DNA from: Doris montereyensis
Taxonomy: Eukaryota; Mollusca; Gastropoda; Nudibranchia; Dorididae
Direction: 5' to 3'
NCBI GenBank assembly: GCA_037039925.1
Contig: JAXRKP010001191.1
Span: 1-64,000, forward strand
DNA length: 64,000 nucleotides
How positions within the stretch are numbered: position 1 is the first letter of the stretch; each line of letters starts with the position of its first letter. The translations under genes were made by a program, and so were the position numbers. This document shows, piece after piece, positions 46,113 to 56,605 of the stretch. A model generated the notes under the pieces. That model saw nothing but the letters and a program-made list of their open reading frames with translations. It was not told where the DNA came from and did no database searches.

Positions 46113-46477
46113 GTTGCTGATTTCATCGAAATTTATCGTTCAGAGGAATGTTTGTGGAAAATCAAGTCGCCATTATATTATATTAAAAGATTATATAAAC
46201 AAAGGGCGTACAATAGATTATTAGAATTTGTACAGACCTTTGACAGGGGTGCGACAAAGGAAAGCATTACATGTATAAATAAAGAAAATTAACAGCATTC
46301 GATCGGCATTCATAAAATAATTGAAAAAGTTAAATCTTCCACTTCCAGCATTTCTGGTAGTGGAGCCGATGACGTCTACAAATCAAGAGCAAACACGTTT
46401 AACATGTTCCTATTTAAATAATAGACAAGTTCAAGACACAACTTTAAATCAAGACACGGGCGAAGACGGGGTAAGTT
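46113..46477 (+). pseudogene. Separate MADF-domain exon
   Basis: After an acceptor-like TTCCAG the frame reads DFIEIYRSEECLWKIKSP, then AYNRLLEFVQTFD, GATKESI, then in the next frame KKINSIRSAFIK, SGSGADDVYKSR and finally NNRQVQDTTLNQDTGEDG before GTAAGT. This is a near full-length MADF domain (F..Y...p.LW......Y......AY...L, then SGxGADDVY). Two frameshifts. Its SGSGADDVY segment is the counterpart of the SGEGAGRG block in the 40-kb array, so the two may be related families. Confidence 0.6.
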
Positions 46478-46539
46478 GATTTTTAATTTTATTTTTATCT
46501 TCTTCTTCCACTCTTTATAAGTATAAGCTCATCTATCTG

Positions 46540-46580
46540 TGTGTGTGTGTGTGTTTCTCTCTCTCTCTCTCTCTCTCACC
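46540..46580. repeat. (GT)n-(CT)n microsatellite
   Basis: GTGTGTGTGTGTGTG runs into CTCTCTCTCTCTCTC within 45 bp. Confidence 0.9.
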
Positions 46581-46604
46581 TTTCCTTTCCCTGGTTGGTA
46601 ATTT

Positions 46605-46960
46605 TCAGTTTACTCTTTTAGAATTAGAGCATTTTACATCAAATCGATTGAGTTTATCTTGCCAAGGAACTCTGCCGACGGTGTCAAAATAGACAGTGAA
46701 TTTGTCTCGGACAGCTTTTGCCTCTTGTGTGGGGTTCTTGTAAGTAGTTTTGAGTCCATCTTCAATATTATTATTATGAGTGCAGGGTTCCTCACGATCT
46801 AATTGCTCAAGAAGAGGTGTGTAGTTTTGGGGGACTTTTCCCCTCAAAAAATTGTGAAGAGCGCAACAAGCTAAGGCCGCAAACTCAGTGCGTCCGCTTT
46901 GGATTGTTTCAACTTTCTCCCAGCAATCACTCCCAATTTCCTCTCAACAAGTAGGCAAGA
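46605..46960 (-). pseudogene. Harbinger transposase C-terminus, separate remnant
   Basis: The minus strand reads CWEKVETIQSGRTEFAALAC, CALHNFLRGKVPQNYTPLLE and QEAKAVRDKFTVYF then GRVPWQDKLN. The ALHNFL and VPWQ residues are standard at the end of this transposase family. It ends just before the MADF exon at 46985. Confidence 0.6.
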
Positions 46961-46984
46961 TTTTCATTTTCTCTTCTTTAAAAA

Positions 46985-47105
46985 TGGATTCTGAGGCTCT
47001 AGTCTAATTGCAGCAGTAGAAAAAAGGCAGCCTCTTTATGACAAAACCGATGACAGGTATTCCGCCAATGGTAAGAAATTGGACAAGAACTAGGAATTGA
47101 TGGTA
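46985..47105 (+). pseudogene. Harbinger copy 3: MADF exon 1
   Basis: ATGGATTCTGAGGCTCTAG, then after a one-base shift LIAAVEKRQPLYDKTDDRYS, and NGKKLDK...ELGIDG ending at GTAAGT. This is the LI.AV..R..LYD start of MADF domains. It has a frameshift and a stop. Confidence 0.6.
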
Positions 47106-47144
47106 AGTTTACAAACTTTTATTTTACTAAAATTAAATTCTCCC

Positions 47145-47262
47145 CTCCCCCTTGTTTTGCCACGGCACGGAACCGACATCAGACGTAAACCGGTGCATGA
47201 ATTGTTCTCGAATCTTGAGGGCATTTTTTGTAAATCTTTGCCTTTTAGTTGGGATCCTTAGA
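47145..47262 (-). pseudogene. Harbinger transposase C-terminal scrap inside the MADF intron
   Basis: The minus strand reads KRQRFTKNALKIREQFMHRF followed by GSVPWQNK, aligned with QEAKAVRDKFTVYF...VPWQDK at 46605 and the ...VRENMSYFF...LPWQN end at 48820. It lies between MADF exons 1 and 2 of copy 3, the position the whole catalytic exon should have. The rest is deleted. Confidence 0.55.
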
Positions 47263-47433
47263 AAATGGAAGGATAATGATGGATGATTTTTCTCCTGCAA
47301 CCAAGTATCTGATGGAAAATCGAGTAGAAGTTGTAATACAATGTGATTAATAATGCAAAATAATGAATGATGTTTGATACATTTATCTCTCCCTCTCTCT
47401 TTCTCCTCTTACTCCCTCTATGCCCCCCTCCCC

Positions 47434-48060
47434 AGATCAAACAACAAGAAAGAAGTGGACCACTCTAAGAGACTACTTTCAAAGGACGCACAGACAACTG
47501 ACTACAGTTAAATCAGGATCTGTTGCAGAAAAACAACGTAAATGGTATCTTTATGATTCTTTTTTTTTCTCTTGCCTCACATTGGGGAAAACATGTTCCA
47601 ATCTAAATGAATTGGACCAAGAGGGCGACAATAATATTGAGGCATTGGAAAGCGGCCTACACTCTGACAGCAGCAGTGTTATATATCGACACCAGGCCCA
47701 AGTAGGCTACTCTAGTGGATGAGGAATATTCACCAAAGGACTTCCCAAATCAGCCTGTGACCTCAGAAAGAGGAAAGGAAGATTTCCACAGGACAGGGCT
47801 CAGGCAAATGCTGTTGATGAGCAAATGATAACGACAATCAAGTCAATTGGGGACAAACTGGCAGATAAAAAATATTATAGTTTATACTATAGATGAGGAT
47901 GAGCTATTCTGCAGAAGTCTTGTTTCGAAAATTATAACTTTACATTACACCCCTTTATAAAAATGGAATGTCTGGCTGAGATTCAACTATTGATTCTCAG
48001 ATATATGAAGAGGTCTTCACAAAACACGATGCAGATGGAAGAACCTGCAGGGGTGCACCT
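47434..48060 (+). pseudogene. Harbinger copy 3: MADF/BESS main exon
   Basis: A CTCCTCCCCAG-like acceptor is followed by TTRKKWTTLRDYFQRTHRQL, KSGSVAEKQRKWYLYDSFFF (MADF C-terminal half), a Gly/Ser/Asp-rich linker, and after frameshifts DEDELFCRSLVSKI, then KMECLAEIQLLILRYMKR, the BESS motif (about 47890-48010). Confidence 0.65.
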
Positions 48061-48306
48061 ATATCGATGGCTCCATGCAAGAAATGTCTATGTCCATTTT
48101 TTGCAGTTTTGAGTTAACAGGCGGGTAATTTTGATACGCTTTTTCACCACAAGAAATATCTAAGTCCTAGCATTTACAGTTACTGAGGCAATGAAAACGT
48201 TTCGTGCAAGAAATGTATAACGTACTCAGTAATTTCTTGTAGTACGGTAGTCAGTAGAGTGAAGTTGAGTTCTGACGAAAAATGCGAATGTGCCAGTGCC
48301 ACTTAC
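48061..48306. other. Non-coding spacer between Harbinger and piggyBac remnants
   Basis: Two similar stretches, GCAAGAAATGTCTATG and GCAAGAAATGTATAACG, but no element is recognised. Confidence 0.4.
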
Positions 48307-48310
48307 TTAA

Positions 48311-48776
48311 CCCTTTAAAGCCCTGGAGAATTTTCGGGTGATCAGCCTTATATCCCTATGTAAAGGGAAATAACTCCGTCAAAATTGGGAGTGACATATT
48401 TTAAAAATTCATATAAAATCTAATTTATACACATATTGCCACAAAACAAACTTTTTTTACACTCAGAAATGAATAAAGATTCTGAAAAAAATATGTTTGG
48501 GGTAATTTATTGTTATTGAAAACCTGGTCGGGGTTGTAAAGTGGAAAATAATGAAAAAAAATTCATGTGATAAGATGTCACTCACACAAAATGTCAAATC
48601 CTTACACAGTACTTACACAAATGAACCTGGCACAAAGCGCAACCCCACACAGTCTCTGGAAGCCTATTACGGGAATTTTTGTTGCCAGTCTTCCTGCACC
48701 AAGCGCAACACTTTTTCCTCCCATGAAGCCGAATGACGACATGCTCCGAAGGATCACTTGAGGCATGTCCAGCCAA
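48311..48776 (-). pseudogene. piggyBac copy 3, 3' fragment
   Basis: On the minus strand the frame reads RLHGRKKCCAWCRKTGNKNS, then RLPETVWGCALCQVHLCKYC. This is the Cys-rich C-terminal domain of piggyBac transposases, with the same layout as GRKRQCFMCR...PETVFGC in the copy at 56806. The outer end is TTAA (48307-48310) followed by CCCTTTAAAGCCC, a piggyBac-type terminus. The catalytic part is missing. Confidence 0.65.
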
Positions 48777-49678
48777 GTTGATTGAATCAGAGCGACTCCT
48801 TTTTCTTGTAGAGTTGCCCTATCATTTTGCCAGGGCAATTTTTCTTCAGTAGAATTGAAAAAATAACTCATGTTTTCTCGAACTCGCATGGCATTCTTTG
48901 ACTTTTGAGGCCCTGCTTGTAACATCGTCCCCGGAGTTGGTGTGTCTGGCTCAGTCACAGGATGATCTCTACTGATGACGGTAGATCTTTGTGGCTCTTG
49001 TATCAATATAAAATTGTGTAGAACCGTGATCGCCTTTACCACATCTGTGGCAGACTTTGGCTGCTCCTCTATTTGGCGAAATAGAATTCTCCACATTTGA
49101 GCAAGTAGATGAATATTTCTTTTTCTAGTGTTACCTGACGATGTGAAAAAGGCTTCATTATGTTCTCCCGAAGCGGGAAGGCATCATCGGCCACGAAGAC
49201 ATACGGGATTGTAATGTTTGTTCCACGAATGACAGATTCACCAGGTAGATCTAGATCTAGCTTGTTTTCAAGAAGTCGCTTACCAAATGCCGAGTGAGAA
49301 AATACTCCACCATCACTATTGGCGCTGCAAAGAACCTACATCAACAATGATAAATTTTCCACTTGCATCTGTGACAGCTAACAAGACGATAGAGAAGAAT
49401 CCTGTATATAATTATAAAAATTTGATCCTGAATTGTTCGGCTTTTTGATCCGGATATGTTTTCCATCAATTGCACCAAGGCAATGGGGAAAATTAAATCT
49501 TGTATCGAAATCAGCTGCAATCTTTAGCCACTGCTGCTTGTCTGGCATCGGCATGACTTCTTTCTGTAGCTCTGTCCATAAGACCTGGCATGTTTCTTTT
49601 ATGATGCCCCGAACTGTTGAGACACCAGCCCGAAAATGAAAAGAAAGGGACGCATGGTTTTCTCCAGATGCAAGATAC
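48777..49678 (-). pseudogene. Harbinger copy 4: transposase exon 2
   Basis: A minus-strand acceptor CATTCTCAG precedes YLASGENHASLSFHFRAGVS, a linker, FNFPHCLGAIDGKHIRIKKP (first Asp in DGKH), then in other frames an SDGGVFSHSAFGKRL segment (second Asp region), PYVFVADDAFPL, MWRILFRQIEEQ, TVLHNFIL and a YFFNSTEEKLPWQ end. Domain order is complete but split over several frames, with the middle decayed. Its C-terminal codons run on into piggyBac copy 3, giving an accidental 164-codon chimaeric frame. Confidence 0.7.
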
Positions 49679-49747
49679 CTGAGAATGATAGAATAGAGAG
49701 TTTCAGTAAGCAAAAACTAATAAATTCTGTCGTTTTTTCTTTCATAG

Positions 49748-50397
49748 ATGATGAGGCTCGGAGGCGGTGCAAAAAGCTACGGGATTACTTCCAAAAATCC
49801 CACCGTGAAATGACAACGAGCAAATCCGGATCCGCAGGAGGCAAGAAAAAGAAATGGCATCTTTACGACCGCATGCTCTTTGTCCTGCCTTACATTGGTG
49901 ACAGGAGCACTACTACAACCAATGTGCCACCAGTCTCGTCTGATGAAGACAATATCGATGATGAGGCCAGTGCATCACCCTTTACTACGTCTGCACAGCG
50001 TGCCGATACACTCACGCCTACCCCCCCAAGTCTTCCCTACTTTGGCCACTGAAGAAACCATTCATCAGAATCCTCTAACAAACCTCTCCATAACATTAAC
50101 AATATTAACATTGGCATCTCAGTCTCAGCCCCTACAAAATCCTCGTCCTCGCAGACCAAAATTATTTCCACAGCACAGGAACAAACATACAGAGTTTGTT
50201 CGGAAATGTTTAAGGCAGCACAACGATTAGGCAATAAACCTGTTGAAATGGATGATGATGAGCATTTTTTCAAGAATCTCATTCCAAAAATGAAAATGCT
50301 GAGCACTATAGACAAAATGAAATGTCGTCAGGCTGAAATTCACATGACTGTTTTGAGATATCTTGAAAAAGCTAGCGACAGTCGTGTTATCCGTTAA
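49748..50397 (+). pseudogene. Harbinger copy 4: MADF/BESS main exon, cut by piggyBac
   Basis: A TTTCTTTCATAG acceptor is followed by DDEARRRCKKLRDYFQKSHR, EMTTSKSG, KKKWHLYDRMLFVLPYIGDR, a Ser/Thr/Pro-rich linker (frameshift near 50030), and DDDEHFFKNLIPKMKML... RQAEIHMTVLRYLEKA (BESS). The protein ends at SRVIR-stop. The last codons lie in the terminal repeat of piggyBac copy 1, so the tail is truncated relative to copy 5. Confidence 0.7.
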
Positions 50398-50632
50398 TTT
50401 ACCACATCGCCTCCGATCGCCCCGTTATGGGATTCTCTTCTCATGGATCGCCCGCCATCGCCCGCTGCATGGTCGGTAAAAGTGGAACTTATATAACCCG
50501 TATTTTTCGCCTAGTAGCTTGACTCACGTCGCGGTGGAGCTCTTTTCTACGCGGAGATCGTGAAAGTATCGTTATTTTGCTTTTTACCGGAAATCAATAG
50601 GACGATTAGTCAATGCTATGATTTTTGGAAAA

Positions 50633-52414
50633 ATGGCTTTTAATTTTCTCAACTCGCTCGTTTCACGATCTGTTCCCATTGATTTAGACTCCCCAGTTGA
50701 TGAAGAAGAGGGAGATGGAAATGAAAGTGCCATTGAATTCAATCCCGGTGATGATATTCCATCTGAAAGGGATTCGACCGGCGATCTGTCTGACTTAGTC
50801 AATTTATATGAAGAAGAAGACTCTGATGATAGTGAAAATGAAAGTACAAGTGCCAATTTGAATGAATTGAAGTGGGCGTCAACCTTTCACCCTGTTATCA
50901 CGGAACCTTTCACTTCTGCCTCTGGTCCCAATGCTCTTTACCTGGATTTGGACTACAAACTACAACAGTGAGCCAATTGATTTCTTCAACCTTTTTATTC
51001 CTGATACTTTGATTTTGGAAATGGCAGATCAAACCAACCTCTATGCTACTTTACGAAATGCAGCCAGCTTTCGCAGTGTTACTCATGATATCAAAACATT
51101 TTTGTACATCAACATAATGTTTGGTGTACATAAACTACCTTCATACATATTTTACTGGTCAAGTGACCATCTTTTGAAGGTGCCCCAAGTTGCAGATGTT
51201 GTGTCAAGATACAGATATCAACAAATTTCTCAATATTTTCATCTTGCTGGCAGCAACGGCTTCATTCCTCGGGGTCAACCAGGCCATGATGCGCTCTACA
51301 AAGTTCTGTGAACTGTGATCGACTTTGTTCTCAATGCCTGTAGAACATATTATTCACCCAACTAAGCCCTTAGTATTGATGAGGCGATGATCCCCTTCCA
51401 GGGAAGACTGTATTTCAAACAATACATCAAGGCTAAGCCGAATCCGTGGGGGTGAAAGTTTGTTGTTTGTGTGACGCCGCAACCGGATACTTATCAGAAT
51501 TTTCATTCTACACAGGAAAGTCTGAAGCTCGACTCATGCCAAATGGACTTGGGCATTATGTTGTGTCCCTACTTGGAGAAAGATTTTTTTACAAAAATCA
51601 CCATTTCTATTTTGACAATTACTTTAGTTCAGTAAAACTTGCTCGTGACCTGTTTGACAAGAACACTTATTCTTGTTCGACAACGCGCCAAAATCGAAAA
51701 GGCTGGCCCTCTGACCCAAAAGGAAACTTGGCCAAAGGTCAGTACAAAATGTGCCAATGTGGAAGTCTGGTAGCTGGTTGGTGGAATGACAAGCGCCCAC
51801 TCTCCATGCTGTCAACAAATGCGTCCGCAACAATCGGCCAGGCACCAAGAAAAACAAAGGACGGCATTGTCAACAAGGACATTATTCCCCAGGCCGTCCT
51901 CCTCTACAACCAACACACGGGTGGAGTGGATAAAAACGACCAACTGAGGTCATACTCATACTACCTGTCGGGAGGAAGTCTCACAAATGGTGGAGGTGTT
52001 GTTTTTGGTACCTCGTTGAGGTATCCCTACTCAACGCCTACATTATTTACAAAAACATGCCTCGTCCTGCCAATGCATACACACTCACCCATTTACAGTT
52101 CCACCTTTCTATTGCCAGGAGTTTGATGACCGGTTCTTCGAGAAAGAAAGCATCTAAGGAAACAGCTCCTAGTAGGAGTCCTACTGTCTCTGGATTGGCA
52201 ATTCCAGAGCGCAAGGAACACAGACGTGTTCGCTTGGCCGGCCGAAAAAAAACAATGTTTTCAGCAGTGCCGTCACAACAATGTCCGCACAGAAACAATG
52301 GTCGCCCAGAAACTGTTTTTGGCTGCTCACTTTGCAGAACACATCTCTGTGATGAATTCGTGTTTTGCAGTTTCATGAAAAACTTCATTAACTGTGAAAA
52401 CGACAATAATATTT
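50633..52414 (+). pseudogene. piggyBac transposase, copy 1
   Basis: It starts MAFNFLNSLV, with an acidic N-terminus, then ETNLYA-type and TFLYINIMFGVHKLPSY residues. The three catalytic Asp are all recognisable: SIDEAMIPF (about 51376), HFYFDNYFSS (51607), GGVDKNDQL (51920). A WWRCCFWYLVEVSLLNAYI segment follows, and a C-terminal Cys-rich domain (GRPETVFGCSLCRTHLCDEF). Broken by a frameshift near 50940, stops at 51309 and 51363, and frameshifts near 51445 and 51960. Normally it cuts and pastes DNA at TTAA. Confidence 0.75.
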
Positions 52415-53010
52415 AGATTTTTTGTTTCAGGAAGCTAATTCTCACTTTGTCAATTTTTTTTTTCATACTTGTTACACTAGTTACACTCAGTCATATTAGG
52501 TAGCGCAAGCGCTCGCTTTGGGCCGGTGGAAAATTTTAAGCCTAGCTAAAGTTGTCAGGAAACTTGTTTTTATCCGTTCCCATATCTCTGCTCACAGACA
52601 TCTTTTTTTCTTCAAATAAAGACCTTTTAAAAGTTCGATATCTTCTCATTTGATTAGCCTTGTCGTGTCAATGTATGTGGTTAATAAGTGTTTTATTGAG
52701 AATTTTCTATCGGGTCGGCACCACTGAGATTTAAACCTCAATAACGAGGCCGTGAAACGTCATACAAAAATAAAAATGACATCATTTTAAAGGGGAATAA
52801 TTCCCGATTAATTTGATACTTCACTCTCCTCGATACTTTCCAAAATGGCCGATGAAACGGCAAGAATAGAAGCAATATACCAGAAGAAAGCTCTACTTCT
52901 TTAGATTCTGCACATCTAATTGAAATTTCTAAACATCATTACTTCCCGGAGACGTAACAGATGAGAGAAGTGATGGTGCCTCGGACCTTTTCCTAGCATT
53001 CATTTTAACA
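52415..53010. other. Non-coding, probably foreign insert in piggyBac 3' region
   Basis: In copy 2 the transposase stop is followed within about 40 bp by the 3' subterminal block; here about 900 bp separate them. A short AGCGCAAGCGCT palindrome lies at 52503. I cannot identify the insert. Confidence 0.35.
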
Positions 53011-53127
53011 ATGGCGGAGAGCGAGCCGGTGCTAGAGCCGGGTGGACCGGCTGGAGACAATGAATCCAACTCCTCAAACCATGAAGGTTTATTGCTATCA
53101 AAGCAACAACTGAAGAGTTTAAATGGT
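53011..53127 (+). CDS. Possible first exon, unrecognised gene
   Basis: ATG followed by AESEPVLEPGGPAGDN... and LLLSKQQLKSLNG, then GTGAGT. It reads as an acidic first coding exon with a donor. No domain recognised. It lies inside the insert between the piggyBac body and its 3' block. Confidence 0.3.
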
Positions 53128-53410
53128 GAGTTGAATAATTAAAATTGATATTATAGAAACAGTTTGATCTATAGAAGAAACAGTAAAAAAAATATAATTA
53201 AGACGCTAAAATAACAGAGACCCACGATAGAGTAATCCAACACCAGGAACAGCCATTACTTGACCTAGGTAACAGTAACGAGTAACAGTAAAGAAGATTT
53301 AATGCATTCAAAGGCTGGTTTTAGATTTTATTTTGTCCTTCATATGAATTTTTTTATTGAACCTGGGGTGAAAAAAACCAGAGTTATTCCCTTACCTTGG
53401 TAAATTACCC

Positions 53411-53520
53411 ATATCTGTCCCCGCGGAAAACCGCGTGGCGCTTGCGCCGCGATTTTTCGGACTTACCGCAATGGAACCACAATTTTGACAAATGCCGCGA
53501 TTTTTTTTGCATTTTTCATG
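53411..53520. repeat. GC-rich imperfect hairpins
   Basis: CCGCGGAAAACCGCG and GGCGCTTGCGCC are short inverted repeats following the piggyBac 3' block, in an otherwise AT-rich region. Confidence 0.5.
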
Positions 53521-53732
53521 ATTTTTCCATTATGGAGTCGTATATATGCTAAACATGGGAAAATGCTACTGCCACTGCCACACAACACTATTAAAATTTT
53601 TGCAGTAACTTCCCTTGACAACACAGGAAGTAAATAATTCATTCTTTGTTTAAATTTAATCTGATTGACTCAACCTGCATCTCTTCATCTCGATCAAATT
53701 TACGCTATTGACTATTCTGAGTATCAAACACC

Positions 53733-53858
53733 ATGCCTAATGATACCTCAAAGAAAGGCTCTATGACTACAGCCCGGACCGTCATCAAAGAGAAGAACAT
53801 GCAGTTTGTGGAGGCAACTGATCTCTTTCAAAGTCAGTCACCTATGGCCATGAATGTA
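53733..53858 (+). CDS. Possible exon, unrecognised gene
   Basis: ATG with a good context opens 42 codons (KKGSMTTARTVIKEKNMQF, ATDLFQSQSPMAMN) ending at GTAAGT. It may belong with the fragment at 54340-54650, with the intron between. Function unknown. Confidence 0.3.
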
Positions 53859-54340
53859 AGTACAATTGACAGCTTTTGGTTGTTTTTTTTTTCAAACATA
53901 AAATTATGTTGTTCACCCCTCAAGTAATATTAATGACAGCTACAATATGTACGGTTCTTATGTAGAGGCAGCAGAGCATGTGGGTAAGCAAAAGTTTAAA
54001 GTTTGAACTCATCTCTCTTATGTGTTTGCATCATTTTCTTGTACATGGGCTACAATCTGATGCCTAAGCCTATACAGATGTCATTTACTTGTACATGGGA
54101 TACAATCTGATGCCTAAACCTATACAGATGTAATTTTCTCTCAGCTGTTGGTAGACATATATATATATATATATTATTTAATTTTTTTATATATTTTTTT
54201 TTAGGAACAGTATTTTAAAAAAAATATTTATATAGATGTGAAACATTCCTTAGTGAAAATGTTTTGGGATCTTAATCTGTTTCCCTGCTGTATTATTAAT
54301 GGTTTACCTTTCATTCAATCTCTTGTTGCAACGATTCTAG

Positions 54341-54650
54341 GTTCAGGTTTGGTCTACTTTAAAGGACATGGAATTTGCCTTTAGATGGTGGAGTCTCTAG
54401 GCCCAAGCTGAAAGGTACTTCACAGAAGATTTGGACCAGTACAGCAGGATTTTGCTGGAGGACAACTTCACGTCAGCATACACGTTGACATCCCAAAAAT
54501 TGGACAAATACTTGACACCTGCTGGTCAGCCAGGAATTAAATTCCTTCAGAATGTCATGTTTTTCAACCCAGCCAAGTTGATAGTTTTTCCAGAATTGGA
54601 CTTGAGTGGGTGCCTGGCTTGGACAGTGTGCCTGAACATGAATAAATGTG
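54341..54650 (+). pseudogene. hAT-like C-terminal fragment
   Basis: After a GATTCTAG acceptor the frame reads VWSTLKDMEF, AERYFTEDLDQYSRILLED, KLDKYLTPAGQPGIKFLQNV and FFNPAKLIVFPE, then after a shift WVPGLDSVPEHE. This resembles the region before the dimerisation domain of invertebrate hAT-like element proteins. The identification is tentative. One stop and one frameshift. Confidence 0.35.
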
Positions 54651-55152
54651 TCCATTGAGGAGACAGAAGCGGTGCATGTACCAGAAGTTCGAAACATTGA
54701 TGAACCGCCACGTGAACAACTTCGGACAAATGTTGGAAAACGTCCCAAAAGGTCATTTCCTCAGCAGAGGTCTCAGGGTGCCTTTGAAAGTGAAATGCTC
54801 GAGGCCACCAAACGATTAGGCCAAAAAAAGGAAATAAGCGAAGAAGAACATTTCTTTAAAAAATTTAGTTCCCAAACTCCAGCAAATGAGTCCCCTCGAT
54901 AGAATGGAATGCCAGGCGGAGATTCACATGATTGTCCTGAAATACATGAAGAAAGCTTCAAGCTCCAGCCTTTGTACAACCAGGCACAGTGACAATGACG
55001 TAGAGATACGGTCACATCCTAGTACTAGCACTGCCATTAGCTTTAATGATTTACAGCCATATCAATATAGTCAAGGCCCTGTGACCAAAACATCGAATAG
55101 TATGTCAAGCAATGAGTCCATGCCTCAGTATCGACAATACCCTGATTATTAA
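54648..55152 (+). pseudogene. Harbinger copy 5: MADF/BESS protein, C-terminal part
   Basis: A linker (REQLRTNVGKRPKRSF) is followed by EMLEATKRLGQKKEISEEEH, a frameshift in an A run near 54862, then NLVPKLQQMSPLDRMECQAE and IHMIVLKYMKKA (BESS motif), and a Ser/Gln/Tyr-rich tail to a stop at 55152. The MADF half is missing; its place is taken by the hAT-like fragment. The tail shows what copy 4 lost to piggyBac. Confidence 0.6.
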
Positions 55153-55904
55153 GTCATAAGATGCATTTGTTTTGAATCTCGATAGCTCTGTGGGGTTGAT
55201 TTTTTAAATTATTTGTTAATTACAGTAATGCCAGTTTCGAATGGACTTGCATATGATTTATTTATTTCGTTCATTTCATTCCTTGAAGATATATTCCATT
55301 TAATTTACAGTACTTACTTTAAACAATACCCCAGATTAATCGAAATCAAATTTTGAGAAAAAGCATATTTATAATCATTTTCTTTGTATTTTTTGCTCAT
55401 GAAATAACAATTTCGCAATTTAGCCCATAGTACTAATAATCATCCTCATCCTCCTCATCATCATCATCATCACCACAAAAGTCACAATCATAATAAACCA
55501 GGTTTGTTATATGTTTTGTTTCAATGCTACTGACAATATTATTTGTCAAACTACCCTTTGCAATATTTCAAAATTTGAATAAAATTAGAATTGTTTACAA
55601 CAGATCTGTTTTGATGCTCAGCCTATGATCAAGATAAGAATAAGAGGAGTGAGAATGGGAGATCAAAATGTCATGGTGAAAATTAGATGGTGTTTTTTTC
55701 TATGTCTGAGCTTTAACGTCATTGGGGACCATGGAATCATTTTGTACTGGAATTAGGAATTACGTAAGATGAGTCATTTAATATCCAAGCCAGTCAATGC
55801 ATACTGACACCAGGCCAACCAGCTGTAGTGTCTGTTTTTCTCATTCATGTAGTGATATCACTCATGGTTTCTCTATTAAGTGGAGCAATGAAATATATTG
55901 GTAA
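55153..55904. other. Non-coding, AT-rich, with ATC microsatellite
   Basis: Contains (TCATCA)n-type repeat at 55441-55480 and no supported coding region. It belongs to the interior of Harbinger copy 5. Confidence 0.5.
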
Positions 55905-55975
55905 AGGAAGGATTCGAACCCGTAGCGTCTTAAGATAGAAGCTAACCAGACAGTCAACCAACTCACCATTAGGGC
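55905..55975 (-). repeat. tRNA-like sequence, probable SINE head
   Basis: The minus strand has TGGTGAGTTGG (RNA polymerase III A-box-like) and, 48 nt further, GGTTCGAATCC (perfect B box). The spacing fits a tRNA-derived promoter, but acceptor-stem pairing is not evident, so a tRNA-derived SINE head is more likely than a working tRNA gene. Confidence 0.45.
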
Positions 55976-56136
55976 AGGTCCAGAAACAGTTCGAATAACA
56001 TACATAGTGTGCTTATAGCTTAAGCTTATACACCATCCAGTCATTTAGACAAACGTCTTACATTTTAATAGAATCTAAACGATACTTCCATTACCATTAT
56101 GATAATTTAGAAAAATGAATGCCAACATTGAACTTT

Positions 56137-56345
56137 ACCTTAAAGTGATGACCAAACGTTCTTTTGGAGACAAAGGCTTCCGGATATTGGTGGTTCTTTT
56201 TGTTATATACGGTCCAATCAGGTCCAACAACAACAGAAAAGTTGATGGTTTCATCCTGATGTAACGGATACATCTTTCCTCGTCTGAAAGTATTTCGTCC
56301 ATCAGGTGGTGGTACTCTCCATATACATTTCACCTTTGATTTATC
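56137..56345 (-). pseudogene. Harbinger copy 5: transposase exon 1
   Basis: In the correct minus frame it reads VYGEYHHLMDEILSDEERCI, RYIRMKPSTFLLLLDLIGPY and PLSPKERLVITLR, ending at GTAAAG. This is the N-terminal GEYHHL...YFRM...ERLVITLR exon of PIF/Harbinger transposases. The exon is short of its start but open. Confidence 0.65.
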
Positions 56346-56469
56346 CTATGGACCCAATATCGACGTCGGGATCTTCGCCGTTTATATAACCAGAGAAGCA
56401 TCAAGCCCTGAAGAACACCTTCTTCTTCCATTGTCCTAGATTTACTGACGAGTTGCTTGCAAATCAAAG

Positions 56470-56605
56470 CATCAAAAAGATGCGCCAAAAACGCGACGTT
56501 TCCACTCTGTTCGCAACAAGCGTCTTGGGGGCGTTGCGTAATCAAAGCGTCAAAAGATGCGTCGAAACGCGACGCGTCGGCGTCCACTCTGTTTGAGCCT
56601 TAAGA
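56470..56605. repeat. Probable Harbinger terminal region
   Basis: Two tandem-like GCATCAAAAAGATGCG / GCGTCAAAAGATGCGTCG blocks with CGACGCGTCG, ending in CACTCTGTTTGAGCC followed by TTAA. CpG-rich subterminal repeats outside transposase exon 1 fit the right end of copy 5. The exact border is uncertain. Confidence 0.4.

Larger units (their letters stand above)
50391..53410 (+). mobile_element. piggyBac copy 1
   Basis: The left end CCGTTAATTTACC matches the right end of copy 2 (CCCTTAATTTACC) with one mismatch. It is preceded by TTAT, a one-base variant of the usual TTAA target. Subterminal ATCGCCCGC repeats occur on the left (50404-50470). The right subterminal block (CCTTACCTTGGTAAATTACC, 53390-53410) is shared with copy 2, but the last 40 bp are missing and an unrelated GC-rich stretch follows. 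Confidence 0.6.

Noticed and set aside
55905..55975. Functional tRNA gene
   Set aside because: A and B boxes are present but I cannot pair an acceptor stem or place a normal anticodon arm.
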